DNA from: Orbilia blumenaviensis
Taxonomy: Eukaryota > Ascomycota > Orbiliomycetes > Orbiliales > Orbiliaceae
Length of the DNA: 64,000 bases
NCBI GenBank assembly: GCA_036872755.1
Contig: JAVHNS010000009.1
Coordinates: 1,798,001-1,862,000, forward strand
Direction of reading: 5' to 3'
Shown here: one piece after another, positions 14,027 through 25,000 of the stretch
Numbering within the stretch: the stretch's first letter is position 1
Layout of the letters: the number at the start of each line of letters is the position of its first letter
Made by a program: the position numbers and the translations under genes
Notes under the pieces: model-generated
What the model was told of the DNA's origin: nothing
The model's database searches: none
Seen by the model: only the letters and a program-made list of their open reading frames with translations

Positions 14027-16809
14027 ATGCGTAAGTTATACCCCGCTCCTTTATTGATTCTAATTCCTCCCTTGTACTTCTCTAGCGGTTATGGTTGTGG
14101 TGGTAGTCGACATGTCGCTACTGTCGGATCCCTAAAACGGTTTTGCAGGAGGTCACATGGTCTAGGATCGCCACCTTCCACGAGAGAATGTTCAATTGAC
14201 CATAGCATATACTTACATCGATGATGTTAACACCATACTGATAATAAATATTCTATGATATAGACAAAGTTAAATCTTTTGCCCGATCCAAAGCGCATGC
14301 TCACGGATTCAATCCCTGGTCGAACGAAGCGGGCCAGCAAGCCCCTGGTACCGTAGAACTATCACAAACCCAAAGTCCGTCAACGGCAGCCGCTCGACGC
14401 GGCAGTACCACGGCAGGACCATCCAATCTTGACGACCCTAACGATCTTCGAAATGCCCTCTCTGAGCCGATGGGACGCCGGAAGGCGTCCCCAGACACCC
14501 GCCGCCCAAGCGCCGTCTCCAGAATTTCTCGCAAAGGGCCGAATGAGCCCGGCATTGTTACCGCCCCAACTATCGACACTATTAATACCGAACGTACAGT
14601 GCACTTCACAGCCAGCGACCGAAGGAATAATACCGAAAACGTCGGAGAGCCACCCGACAACCCTAAAGAAAGAACGGAGCCGAGTCTCTTGAAACGATTC
14701 AACAAAACGTTCCTTCAAATTCTCTTTCATTCGTGGATCAATGTCCTCTTGGTGTTCGTCCCTATCGGCATCGCCGTTGAAGTGGCGCACCTGCATCCTA
14801 CTATCGTCTTTGCGATGAACTGCGTCGCTTTGGTCCCCCTGGCTGGAATGTTGAGCTATGCAACGGAGAGTGTCGCACACCGCCTGGGTGATACTATTGG
14901 CGCACTTATGAACGTTACTTTTGGAAATGCAGTTGAATTGATCGTCTTGTGAGTACCTAACTGATGTAGCATTTTATCTTGGATAATTACTAACCTGAAC
15001 ATCGTAGTATGTGAGTATTGCGGATTTTAGATTTAATTATGTTCTGCCTGCTAACATAGTATTCTCCTGCGATCAGTATTGCACTTGCTAAGGTAAGTTT
15101 GATTTTCATGATCTGCTTGAAAGCATGAACTAAGATTTATCTAGGATGAAATATCCGTCGTGCAAGCGTCCATCATTGGTAGCATTTTATCCAATCTCCT
15201 CTTGATTCTTGGAATGAGTTTCCTTCTAGGTGGTCTCCGTTTCCGAGAACAGATTTACAACAGCACTGTTACGCAAATGAGTGCTTGTCTCCTCAGCATC
15301 AGTGCTCTTAGTCTTCTTCTTCCGGTACGTGTTACATCTTCCGCTAGTGAGAACATGTACTGACTTTTGCACAGACGGCCTTCCACGCTTCGTTCTCTAA
15401 CGATGAACTTGCGGATATTGCGACATTGAGAATCAGCCGCGGCACCAGTGTGATTCTATTATTGATCTACATTATTTATCTTTTGTTTCAGCTACGGTCT
15501 CATGCCTACCTATACGCATCGATACCTCAGCATGTCATAGATGAGGAGTCTCATCCTGGTATTCTCCACCGCCTTGGAAGTTCGTCTTCATCGTCTTCTT
15601 CTTCATCTCGGCGTAGCTCGGTTTCTTCGAGCTCCTCCAGTTCATCCGGTGGCTTCGCTCGTTCTATTCGTGATAGACTTCGCAGGATGAGCCACCCGGA
15701 TCAAGAAGGAAGGAACAGCGCTCGTTCCTCAGCTGCGTCCCACCCATCTCATCCTTCATCCCCTGAGCAGGATCCAGAGCGGCGCGGCCGTCCGATGTTC
15801 GCACCCGAGAAGCCTGCGCTACCATCGATTAACTATCCCAATGGCACAAACCAAGATGTCGCAGTTTTCGACGGAGATGAACATGCTCAAAATGCCGACG
15901 GCCCTTCAGGCAATGGGGACCGAGAAACAAAAGAAGAAAACCCAGAGTTAACCAAGGCGAAGCTGTCACTACGTGCTATGGCTCCAAAATTGTTTTCCAG
16001 GTCTGGTGTCTCACCTTCTCCGACCCCTATTGCTATCGCCCCAGGATTGGTAGCCGAGCAAATGCGACCGATCACCCGCAGAGCAACCTCGCTTCCACCT
16101 CGTCTCACTGAAGAGGTTTCCGCCCGTGACATGTTGCCGTATATGATACCACTGAATGTTTCCGATGATTCTCTTGACGATTCCAAGGAAAAGCAAGTTA
16201 TCAGTCGTACGTCGGCCATCATTCTATTGCTCGGTTCTACTGGCCTTGTCGCTGTCTGTGCCGAGTTTATGGTTTCCAGCATCGACGCTGTCATTCTTTC
16301 CACTGGTATCTCCGAGGCTTTTGTTGGGTTGATCCTTCTCCCTATCGTTGGTAATGCTGCGGAGCACGTTACTGCTGTTACCGTGGCGGCAAAGAACAAA
16401 ATGGATTTGGCGATTGGTGTTGCTGTTGGCAGTAGTATTCAAATTGGTATGTCACTCCACCCAAATTAAGCCTGGAGCTCTAGCTAACGATATTTCAATA
16501 GCCCTCTTCGTCACCCCGCTTGTCGTCTTGCTTGGCTGGATCTTGGACAAAGACATGGGCCTATACTTCAATATATTCGAAACTGTAGCGTTATTCACAA
16601 GCTGCTTCGTTGTCAACTTCCTGGTCCTCGATGGGCGGAGTAACTACCTCGAAGGTGCATTATTATGTGCATCATACATAATCATTGCGTACGTTGCCTC
16701 CTTTAACTTAAAATATTTTTCCATTGGTAACTAACATCACCCCAGGGTCGCGGCGTTCTTTTACCCGAACGACGAGCAACGTTCGTCAATCGGCGCGGGG
16801 CCAAATTAG
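14027..16809 (+). CDS. Vacuolar Ca2+/H+ exchanger (CAX family, Vcx1-like)
   Basis: Eight exons: 14027-14030, 14264-14948, 15008-15010, 15077-15092, 15145-15324, 15375-16446, 16502-16688, 16746-16809; 736 aa. Exon 1 is only ATG plus one base before a GTAAGT donor. The CAX signature GNAVELIV, then ALAKDEISVVQASIIGS, marks the first repeat; GNAAEHVTAVTVAAKNKMD marks the second. The family swaps cytosolic Ca2+ (or Mn2+) for vacuolar H+. Residues about 350-560 form a long cytosolic loop with two serine runs and many Arg/Ser/Pro, a likely phosphoregulatory insert that explains why the protein is much longer than yeast Vcx1 (about 410 aa). A 3-nt exon (TAT, 15008-15010) is proposed because two complete introns flank it and because it restores the residue count between ELIV and the ALxK motif. 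The N-terminal tail is hydrophilic. Confidence 0.92.
15008..15010 (+). other. Candidate 3-nt micro-exon in the Ca2+/H+ exchanger gene
   Basis: The trinucleotide TAT sits between an acceptor (ATCGTAG, with ACTAAC branch site upstream) and a donor (GTGAGT, with GCTAAC branch site downstream). Including it gives ELIV-FII-ALAK; skipping it gives ELIV-FI-ALAK, one residue short of the spacing I remember for the yeast exchanger. Both options keep frame. Confidence 0.6.
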
Positions 16810-18047
16810 GGATCAATCCCGCGAGACCATGATCTGGCGAGAGTTGTCTAATTCGTCTGCCGGTCATCCTTAATTGAACCTCCAAATTGACGTATCAAAG
16901 TAGGCTCTTACGTCCTAAATGCCACACGGAAAATAACTGAAAGCTATAATTCCAGTGGCTAGTACTAGCGGTTTTTTATTTTAACAATATCTGTTTTTTT
17001 TGTTCTTCCCTTTCATGCACCAAAAATACCACCGTCTTTTTACTTCTGAATATTTAATGTTTACCATGATATCACATACGCATTTGTTTTTGCAAACACT
17101 GTCTTGAAACTTTGTAATAAGGTGGTTGAGCGGAGGCCACTGAAGGAGGTGCCTTTTTTTTAATTCTGGCACTAGGGTTTATGATTTTCATGATGGATAT
17201 TATAACGACCAACTCGGATAATTCCTATTTTTGCAACTTTCGTTCGCTCGCTGAACTGGAGGTTGTATTTAGACACTTTTCTCTGATGTCCCTTGATCCA
17301 CTCCTGGGGCTTACTCGTAGCTCCAAAGTACCGAGTCCCCTCTGAGCAGCCACCACATTCACCCTTCGTTTAACTTTCCCAATGCATCGAGACGGCTTTG
17401 AAGTGGGTGAGCAGTGGCGTAATCATGGCTTAATGGAGGAAGAATTCGAAACACCGTGACGTAAATGAACCCGAGGTTTCCCCGGCAGCCGAGGAATCAT
17501 GATCACAGGATTGATTGATTCAAATCTTTTTTTTATTTTAGTTCAAGTCCGCTCTCGACATGCGCGGGGCAGCCAAGTGTCAGTAGCGTGGTTTACTAGC
17601 AGAAATGGCAAGCGCTAAGAGTGTCGACGATCCCTGTTCGATGATCTACCCATTGTAGACAACTGCCGTTTTGGGATTCGATATCAGTCGCAACGCGAAA
17701 GCAAGTGTTGGATTCTGGTTACGAGGGAGGTTTAGTTAGGGCCTGGGACGTGTCGAAGGTGGCAATTGGCGGTCCTGGAATTTTTTTTTTTTTTAGATAT
17801 ATAACTGAGGCTTAAGGAAAGGTTCATAGATGAATACCTGGTCACATGAGGGACTTCAACTATTTAGTAGCATTGAAGAATTGGTTACAACCTAGCTTTA
17901 TTTGGTGGCTAAGTGGGGACCCAGAGTGGCCAAGTGGTAGCGTTAGGTCCGCCATACACATATTAATTGGTTTTTAGTTTAAGTTGCAGTAGAATTTAGG
18001 ACGCGGGATCAGAACAGCAGATTCTTCAAAATTTAAATCCATAGCGC
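16810..18047. other. Intergenic region downstream of the exchanger
   Basis: No coding frame is supported. It contains T-runs (near 16990, 17155, 17525, 17790) and otherwise unremarkable sequence. I see no RNA gene. Confidence 0.5.
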
Positions 18048-18422
18048 TCATGCATCAGCCTCTCCGGGGGCCTGCACTACCAATTGCCAACTATCGCCGC
18101 TATCGCCACTATTACTACTACCACCCTCGCTACCCTCGCTATCCTCTGTATCCCTCTTTCTCTTCTTTTTACTCCGTTCTTCCCGCCTCCGCCGGAACTC
18201 TTCGTACATCGCTTCTTCGCAAGATTCACAGTACCTCATATACGCAGAATTCACCATTCTCCAAGCCGGACAAAACTGAAGAGGAATTGGTTCAGGTTCA
18301 AAGAGAAGGTCGCGGCGGGCGTAGATACGATCAACCATGTTGGAGTAGAGGTTACAAATTACGGGTCTGCTACGAATTTCATGTCCACATTTTAGGAAGT
18401 GAACGGTTCGTTCGATACACAT
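18048..18422 (-). CDS. Small cysteine-containing hypothetical protein
   Basis: Uninterrupted 124-codon frame with ATG. The first part holds paired Cys/His (FLKCGHE, VICN, FCPAW, YCESC), as in small metal-binding folds. A basic stretch (RSKKKRKR) that could act as a nuclear signal follows, then an acidic/Ser/Gly-rich tail. I do not recognise a named family. Short proteins of this layout are common lineage-specific genes in filamentous ascomycetes, and a second Cys-rich small frame lies 1.2 kb away on the same strand. The opposite strand is also open, so coding direction rests on the Cys pattern and the ATG. Confidence 0.55.
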   Translation of the reverse strand: MCIERTVHFLKCGHEIRSRPVICNLYSNMVDRIYARRDLLFEPEPIPLQFCPAWRMVNSAYMRYCESCEEAMYEEFRRRREERSKKKRKRDTEDSEGSEGGSSNSGDSGDSWQLVVQAPGEADA

Positions 18423-18914
18423 TTTAGGGTGGAAGATACGGGAATATATTGGAGGTCTGGTCTATATTGTGTAAAAGGGATTCCGTGATGATATGGTGTA
18501 GCTCGGTCGCGATATACGGAAAGGAGGATGTCGCCGGGGCTCCTACGGACTACATTTTGTGTTTGGTTTTGTTTCCAAGGGCAGTCCCACTGTCATCGGA
18601 ATAGAATAGATGAGACATAATAATGGCCGTGGTAGCATAACAATAGAAAGTCGGAGGCCAGAAGTAGAAGTGTTAGCTACAAATTTATATATAGTCTCAA
18701 CTACTCAAGGACGTCCATTGCGACAGTTTCAAGCCTTATAGTGGGACATAACAGGGTTATGGTAAACGGGAGGACACTTGAAGGCTTCTTTAGTTATGAG
18801 TAGGTAGCGTGAGGGGGGCACTGGGACTCTGGAGCTGATAACACACACTGCTTGAGCCGAGCCCTTTGCTTTATATACTACGTTGAGACATTCTCCGTCA
18901 ACGCAATAAAAACA

Positions 18915-19090
18915 GGTCATGTAGTTTAAGGGGCAAAATACCACTCGGATATATAGTCGCCTGCACACTAGGGAGCAGCGAGCAAGAAATTGACCCGGCC
19001 TTAGCCAGGTGAACCGATGGAGATGACCGTTCGAATCGGCCCGTGACCATCTAGTTGGTAAAACTTTTTTTTTTTTTTTTTTTTTTTTTT
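18915..19090 (+). repeat. tRNA-like SINE-type repeat, copy 1, with T-tail
   Basis: It begins GGTCATG and the conserved core ends CGTGACC at 19048; these two 7-mers pair as an acceptor stem (one G-T wobble). Just inside are a box A-like TAGTTTAAGGGG and a box B-like GTTCGAATC, the internal RNA polymerase III promoter pattern. A run of about 26 T follows at about 19065-19090. Length (134 nt core) exceeds a simple tRNA. The second copy at 19198-19338 shares both ends, so this is a dispersed or tandem repeat, not a unique tRNA gene. Confidence 0.6.
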
Positions 19091-19197
19091 CATTTTGTGA
19101 GATGAGAAATGCTGCTTGGTGGTGGATGCAGGGCAGCTGAAGAACAACCTTCGTGCATAAAAGGCCTTGGAGGATATTTGATGGTAACACAAGAAAA

Positions 19198-19375
19198 GGT
19201 CATGTAGTTCAACGGGTAGAACACCGGGAGTCACCATGGGGGGAGACCGTCATGGAGGGGGGGTAAGGTTGTGTCCACTGAGTGGGCTCACCTTTCAATG
19301 CTGTTCCCGGAGGAGACCGTTCGAGTCGGCCCGTGACCATCGAAATATCGATAGCCTTTTTCAATTTTTTTTCCC
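19198..19375 (+). repeat. tRNA-like SINE-type repeat, copy 2, with T-rich tail
   Basis: Same ends as copy 1: GGTCATGTAGTT at the 5' side and GACCGTTCGAGTCGGCCCG then TGACC at the 3' side (core 19198-19338, 141 nt). The box A match is better here (TAGTTCAACGGG, with GTTC/GAAC forming a D-stem). CCGGG near 19226 and CCCGG near 19311 could form an anticodon-type stem around a long insert. T-runs follow at about 19350-19375. It could be a SINE, a tRNA pseudogene with a long insert, or an intron-bearing tRNA; the T-stem has a mismatch, which argues against a functional tRNA. Confidence 0.6.
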
Positions 19376-19640
19376 TCCATCTGTATGTCTGTAGTAGTCT
19401 CAGTCCCAGACGATGTTGACCATAACTGTGCAGGGCTTTGTTTTATTTACCATTTGAGAGTACTATAGGTCTTACTATATATTTCACTGGGGTAGTACGC
19501 TGGAGGAAGTTACTAAGAAACATGGGCACCAGCGAGAAGAACTTAAGCGAAAAGATCTGTCTTACAATTTCAGACCCGAGGCCATGGCTAGATACCAAAC
19601 AATCATAAGATCATGCTTGAATTGGGGTGGTGGTCTACAG

Positions 19641-20054
19641 TTAAACCGTGGGATGTGTGTCGACGGTCTGCTCATCCAATTGAGGCTCCGAAGTGTCATC
19701 TTCGTATATTACTAGCGGGTTACTAGACCACGACCACCACATATGTAGCAAGTATTCACCATCCTGAGCGCTCTCCCATGCGTCACATTTATCTGGATTG
19801 GCCCAATGAGCAGTACAAAGATCTGCGGATGTTACCAGATCATCCCGTCTCAACTTACCGCACTGGTAACAGGGGAGAGTTTTGCGCCTTAATGGAACCA
19901 GCGTGATAAGCTCAGGACAGGCTTCGACAAGGGGACGCAGGGTGGCGGGGTCAAAGGATTTGCTTTGTCGCCAAACATCCTCACAGATGAAGTATTCTGT
20001 GCGGGCATGTTGCCGGGGACAAGCCATAGGGATCTTATCTTGTTTTTGGCACAT
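19641..20054 (-). CDS. Small Cys-rich hypothetical protein
   Basis: Uninterrupted 137-codon frame. Eight cysteines are spaced like a zinc-binding fold (MCQ, MACPRQH, FICED, PCYQCGK, DLCTAH, KCDAW). The C-terminus is acidic. No signal peptide or membrane segment is seen, and I do not recognise a named domain. It sits on the same strand as the 18048-18422 gene with the repeat pair between them, so the two could be distant paralogues, but similarity is limited to the Cys-rich layout. Confidence 0.55.
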   Translation of the reverse strand: MCQKQDKIPMACPRQHARTEYFICEDVWRQSKSFDPATLRPLVEACPELITLVPLRRKTLPCYQCGKLRRDDLVTSADLCTAHWANPDKCDAWESAQDGEYLLHMWWSWSSNPLVIYEDDTSEPQLDEQTVDTHPTV

Positions 20055-22097
20055 TTTGGTTATTCTGCTTTAGTGAGGGTATTCTTTTCGGTCAGAAGTT
20101 AGTGTACTTGCGGTTTCTAAATTTGCTACTAGAAGTGGCTGTATCAAGCTTCGATTCAATTTATTTCTATAGTTTTATAATATTTCTTGATCAGGATGTC
20201 CCTCGATTCCTGATTTATACTCCATTCCTACTTGTGTAGCCTCAAGTTCGCAAAAACTAGCAACTACTTGAACTTGCACTTTGTAATTTAGTATACATTT
20301 TCGTTACCTTGACTTTTCCACGGATCAGAATCCAAGCGCTTAAGTTCGACACCTTCATGGAATTTAGGTCTAAGCTTGTGCAAGCAGTCATCTCAAAAGT
20401 CCCACCCCTCGTCACTACTATAAGTCTGTTGGAGTGTTATGTAGTATGTCTCAAGGATGATGAAATACATGACCAAGTCTACCGTGTCGTTACTTCAGAG
20501 AATTCAATTATTCCTCCCGACCTTGGATATCCCGCACCTGTGGTCCGTAAGGACACGTCGACAGCGAACATTGACTATTTATTGACTAGTAACAATATTA
20601 TTCTTTTTTCACTACTTAGTACGAATGTGAAACTCTTTTCGAGGAGAGCCCACGAGTTTGTATCTTTAGTTTGGGAGATAGCGGTAATTGGTAGAAGTGG
20701 AATATTTACGGTTTCTGTATAGTTAAGAAAGTGAGAAAGGTACTGAGATCATCTAGTCCTTTCATATAGATCGTGTTGGTGGGTCGAGACGGCAAATGGA
20801 ATAACTTTAGATGTACTCTTGAGCCCGTATGTGCGGCGGCCTGGAAGTTAAAGATTTATGTCCAAGATATATTCACAATGCAACCCTATGTATATACCTG
20901 TAGACCAGGTGGTCGTGATTTTACCTACAATATAAAAATGGAGTATCCCAATGAATATATATCTTGAAGTAATCAAATTACATGGATAGCGATTGATATT
21001 TGGCTATATTTGCATTTTGTCCGTTATTAATTTAAACAATAAAACCCACAAATTATCCATATAACCACAAATACTTGACAAGTGATTGTCTCGTAAACCA
21101 GCCCTGAGGACTTAGATATATGCTTCAAATCCCGGCTTGTACGACCCGGGGCTCTAGAAGAATAGCAAAGGAACCTCGGTTGACCCAAAAAGGATAGCAA
21201 AGCTTTACGGCCTAGGTCTACATAATTCACATTTTATCCCGATGCGATGTTCAACAATTTCGCCAAAGTCGATGCAAAACCTGTGCATGCCATCATTTAT
21301 ACCAATGGCTCGATCGCATTGTTCGACAAAAATCCGGTAGTGACCACACATGGCGAAAAATTCTGTGGTTTGTAGGCACATTTTGTTTGGAGTAGTGGCC
21401 TTTTGTTTTGTAGGTGGAAAGTGATTCAGCTCTAGGGGTGAGATCGATCACAGGTGTTTTTGACAAACTCGCGTGACTTAAGCGGGTCAAAGTATCGATA
21501 TGGTTGCGGTGTGAGGATGGACTTGCTCCTTCTCTCTAATAGCCTCGAAGAACAGCGCTGTGAGCACAGTTTCCCTAGATTGGGTGATTGACCTTGTATA
21601 GTTATGAACTTAAATCCACTCTATATTTGCAATTTGAGCTTCAATTTATAGAAAATTTCGAGACTGTGTTACGGGGAATCCGAACACTATCCAGACAAAA
21701 GTATCAATTCCATAAACTCGAAGTCGTTTCTCAGTATGCATATACCGGGGTAGCTGATGTAGACGCGGTCGCAAGTTTGGACTGTTTATGCTGGACACAT
21801 GCACATCCATAACGACGAAACTAGGTCTATTCGGAAGCTTAGATCTATGACACTTGAAACGGCGTCAATGATATAAGATTGCCGGGGGGTCTCCTAGAAT
21901 ATCTTACATAGCTGATATATTGAAACAAATAAAGAAATTGCAACCTAGCGTACCTAGGCGAAGATTGAATTCTACCAAAGTACTGAGGCCGTATCATATA
22001 TACCTTATCATATATTATATAGTATCGATGTTATTTAAACAAATACATACGACTCCCATCCTAACTACAAGTTTCATCTTTCCCTACTATTATCACC
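20055..22097. other. Intergenic region with unexplained open frames, possibly a gene relic
   Basis: Frames at 20309-20722 and 20773-20967 lie in tandem on the plus strand and have protein-like composition, but the first lacks an ATG at its start and I recognise no domain. A third frame at 21588-21812 is similar in this respect. They could be remnants of one decayed gene. The rest is AT-rich and featureless. Confidence 0.3.
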
Positions 22098-25000
22098 TTA
22101 TGTGAGCCCAAATGTCGCATACGCTATCCTATCAAACTTGTATGAACCAGGGTGTAACAGTCCCCCAACTGCTGACTGTGTAGCTACCCAAGCATCGAAT
22201 TGTTGTTTTTGTATTGGAACGGGTGCTGGAGGCGGTTGAGGCGGCCAAAGCGCATCGCTTCGAAGTTGCATATTGAAAACGGTATTAATAGCCCACTGCC
22301 CCATCTTTCTTTCAACGTCCACGAGGACGCTAGCAATATAGTTATGGAATCTGAAAGACCAGCTATCCGGTGATCCCTGGGGGATGCTAGCTGCTGCCGC
22401 GCAAGTAGACCCGGGGGGACTTCTTGGTGGATGATTCGCCCCGTAAGCTTGATCTGCTCCAAATGCGTCGCTATTTCAGAAGATGTTAGCAATGAAAATT
22501 CCGAGAATTCGAGGGGTCAGAGAAAGTGTCTCACAATTCGCCCAAAACTCTGTTGAAGGTGTCCACGAATGTCGAGGAAATCCTTGCCTCATTCATATAC
22601 TGGAAGACGGCCTGAACTCTGGCGATGAGTTCAATGTATCTCTGCAGATTTCCGTGCAGCCCGTCGCCCCACTGGTCGGGCACGGTGACACCAAACAAGA
22701 TCTGGTATTTGTTTTTATTAATGCGTTCTTCCAAAGTTACAAAGTCCTCGAGATATCCTTGGTTTCTATGGGTATCCATGTACCAAGACATTCTGTCGAC
22801 CATGTAAAGTGTGAATGATTGAGGGTTGTATCTTGAGTTCGGTTGCGTAGTAATTCGGTTGAAAAACATTTCTCTGAGACCAGGGCCGGTTGCGTCAGCA
22901 GCGCATGGAGCACATCCAACTCTCACCATCTCGTCGAAAAATCCTTTCATAAGGTTATTCTCGAATACGTGTTCCTATAACCGTTTAGCAAGATGGCAGA
23001 TTTTTAAACACCCAAAGACAATGCCTTACTGTCTGGTAATTAGCCAACGGATTTTGTGTTCCTGGTGTGAGAGGTTGCGGTGCGCCAGCGTCGTGTATCA
23101 TCCACGAGCATAAAATTGCGCCAGGTGGCGTAAAGTATCGTAAATCGTAGTATGGCGGAGGTAGGTTGACTTGCTGGTAGATATCGCGTAACTCTGATGA
23201 GGTCGGATAGTTCCTAACTTTATAGCTCAGGCTTGTGCAGCGTTCGAGTGTATAGTATTCCCCAGATCTACGCTTCTCAAGGACTCTAGGCTTCATTGGC
23301 GCCGATCTGGCCAGTTTTAATCCGGGATTAATGCAACCTCCTATACCGCATGGACAGGGCTCAAGGTTCTCCGGATCTTGTGGGTCGTCCTCTGGCGGGT
23401 CTGGATTATCTGGTGGATCTGGATCGGTTGGTTGTACTGGGCCATATCTGTCGAGGTCCTGATGCCAGGTTATCACATCGACAATATCCGCGACTACCAC
23501 AAAAATTTAGTCTTTAGTGCGTCTGTATGCAAAAGTTATGACGGGTAATTGAGACTAACTGGCTCGTCCGATTGCCTGTATTTCTCGTGTATATATTAGC
23601 AAATATATTGCTTATAGGCGTGTATTTCTTAGAAGAGCAAGGATGTTCCGACTTACTGTTCCAAGTTCGACTGCGACCAGTATACCTTGCGCGGCCCGCG
23701 CAGCTTGGATTGCCATTATCTCCCCTCCTCGCTGTGCTACAACGACGGCTGTAGGGAAACACATTAGCATTTCAGGTAACAAGCGCATAATAATATTTGG
23801 CTTACCGTGTCTTTGTGCCGGAATCAGCGCTTGCATTTCAAATTGCTGTGGTGCTTGCTATATATGGAAGAAACTTCAGTAACCTATGTAAAAGATTTAA
23901 AGCTATGGAGTCCGTGGGTAGGACATACCGGCCTGTTCACAAGAAACCTCTGAAGATAAGGCCCTAGTCTTCTCCAGGCCCCTTGCATCCTGGCTCGGAA
24001 ACGTATGTTTACACGGACTGTGTTAAGGGTCACTCGGTCAGCTATTATTCTTGGTGCATAATATGTAGTCTCTTTCATTGGAAGATAACTTACGGGCTCT
24101 GTCGGTCCTTGCCCTTACCCGGACCCAGGTAGCAGCCAGACGGGCGGCCCAGATTGCGGGTATAAATCTCTTGCGCTTGTTTCCACCGCCCTCTTGTTCG
24201 CCTTCTGCCTCAGCTTGTAGCCGCTGACTCTCATACTCTTGTAACTCTGCGATCATTTCTTGTTCGGTGTGATACAGGTCTTCCATTAATTCTATCATGG
24301 CAGGCACATCGATCTCTTCGAAGTCTGTGCTCGTATAGACGACATTCTTTAATGAACCGCCGCATGATTCGCCAGAGTTGCCGCCACAAGCAGTATTACA
24401 CTGATCTGCATCCGCATTCTGGCTAGAACTGCCAAGTTCATCGCCCCAATAACAAGTATTTCCACCTTGCACGGCGGCATACTTGTAACTGAAGGCAAGC
24501 TCCAGACATTTGGCGACGGTCATAGAACTGTCGACTTCTGAGTTCTCGAGCGCTCTGCTGCTAGCACTGTCTGTCTTGCAACCGAGGAGCTCCCAGTCTT
24601 CGTTACCTTGGTTGATACTCGGTAGATCTGGTTCCTGTGGCTCCTGTGGTCCTTGATAGGCCCCATTGATATAGAGGGAGAGACGATTCCCACCACCGCA
24701 CATTTGAGAGCTATCTCCGGCACATGGTGCATTACAGTCTTCTGAAGCAGCTGGAACTGACGAGCTTTTCAACTCATTGCCCCAGAAGCACTCATTGTGG
24801 TACTGCACTGCAGCGTATTTGAAGCCTGCGGCGAACTGTAAACATTTCTGAATCGTCATGGCGGCGTCAGTAGTAGTATGGTCCAGCCCCCTTGACTCCA
24901 CGCTGTCGGTGTAGCAACCTCCAGATGTGAATGCACCGAGGTTTGGAGTATTAGGAGGCTGGTATGACGGGTTTTTATCTAGACCGGCAAATTAGCACCC

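Noticed and set aside
20309..20967. Two tandem plus-strand frames with protein-like composition
   Set aside because: The first has no ATG at its start, no splice model joins them convincingly, and no domain is recognised. Kept only as a possible relic.
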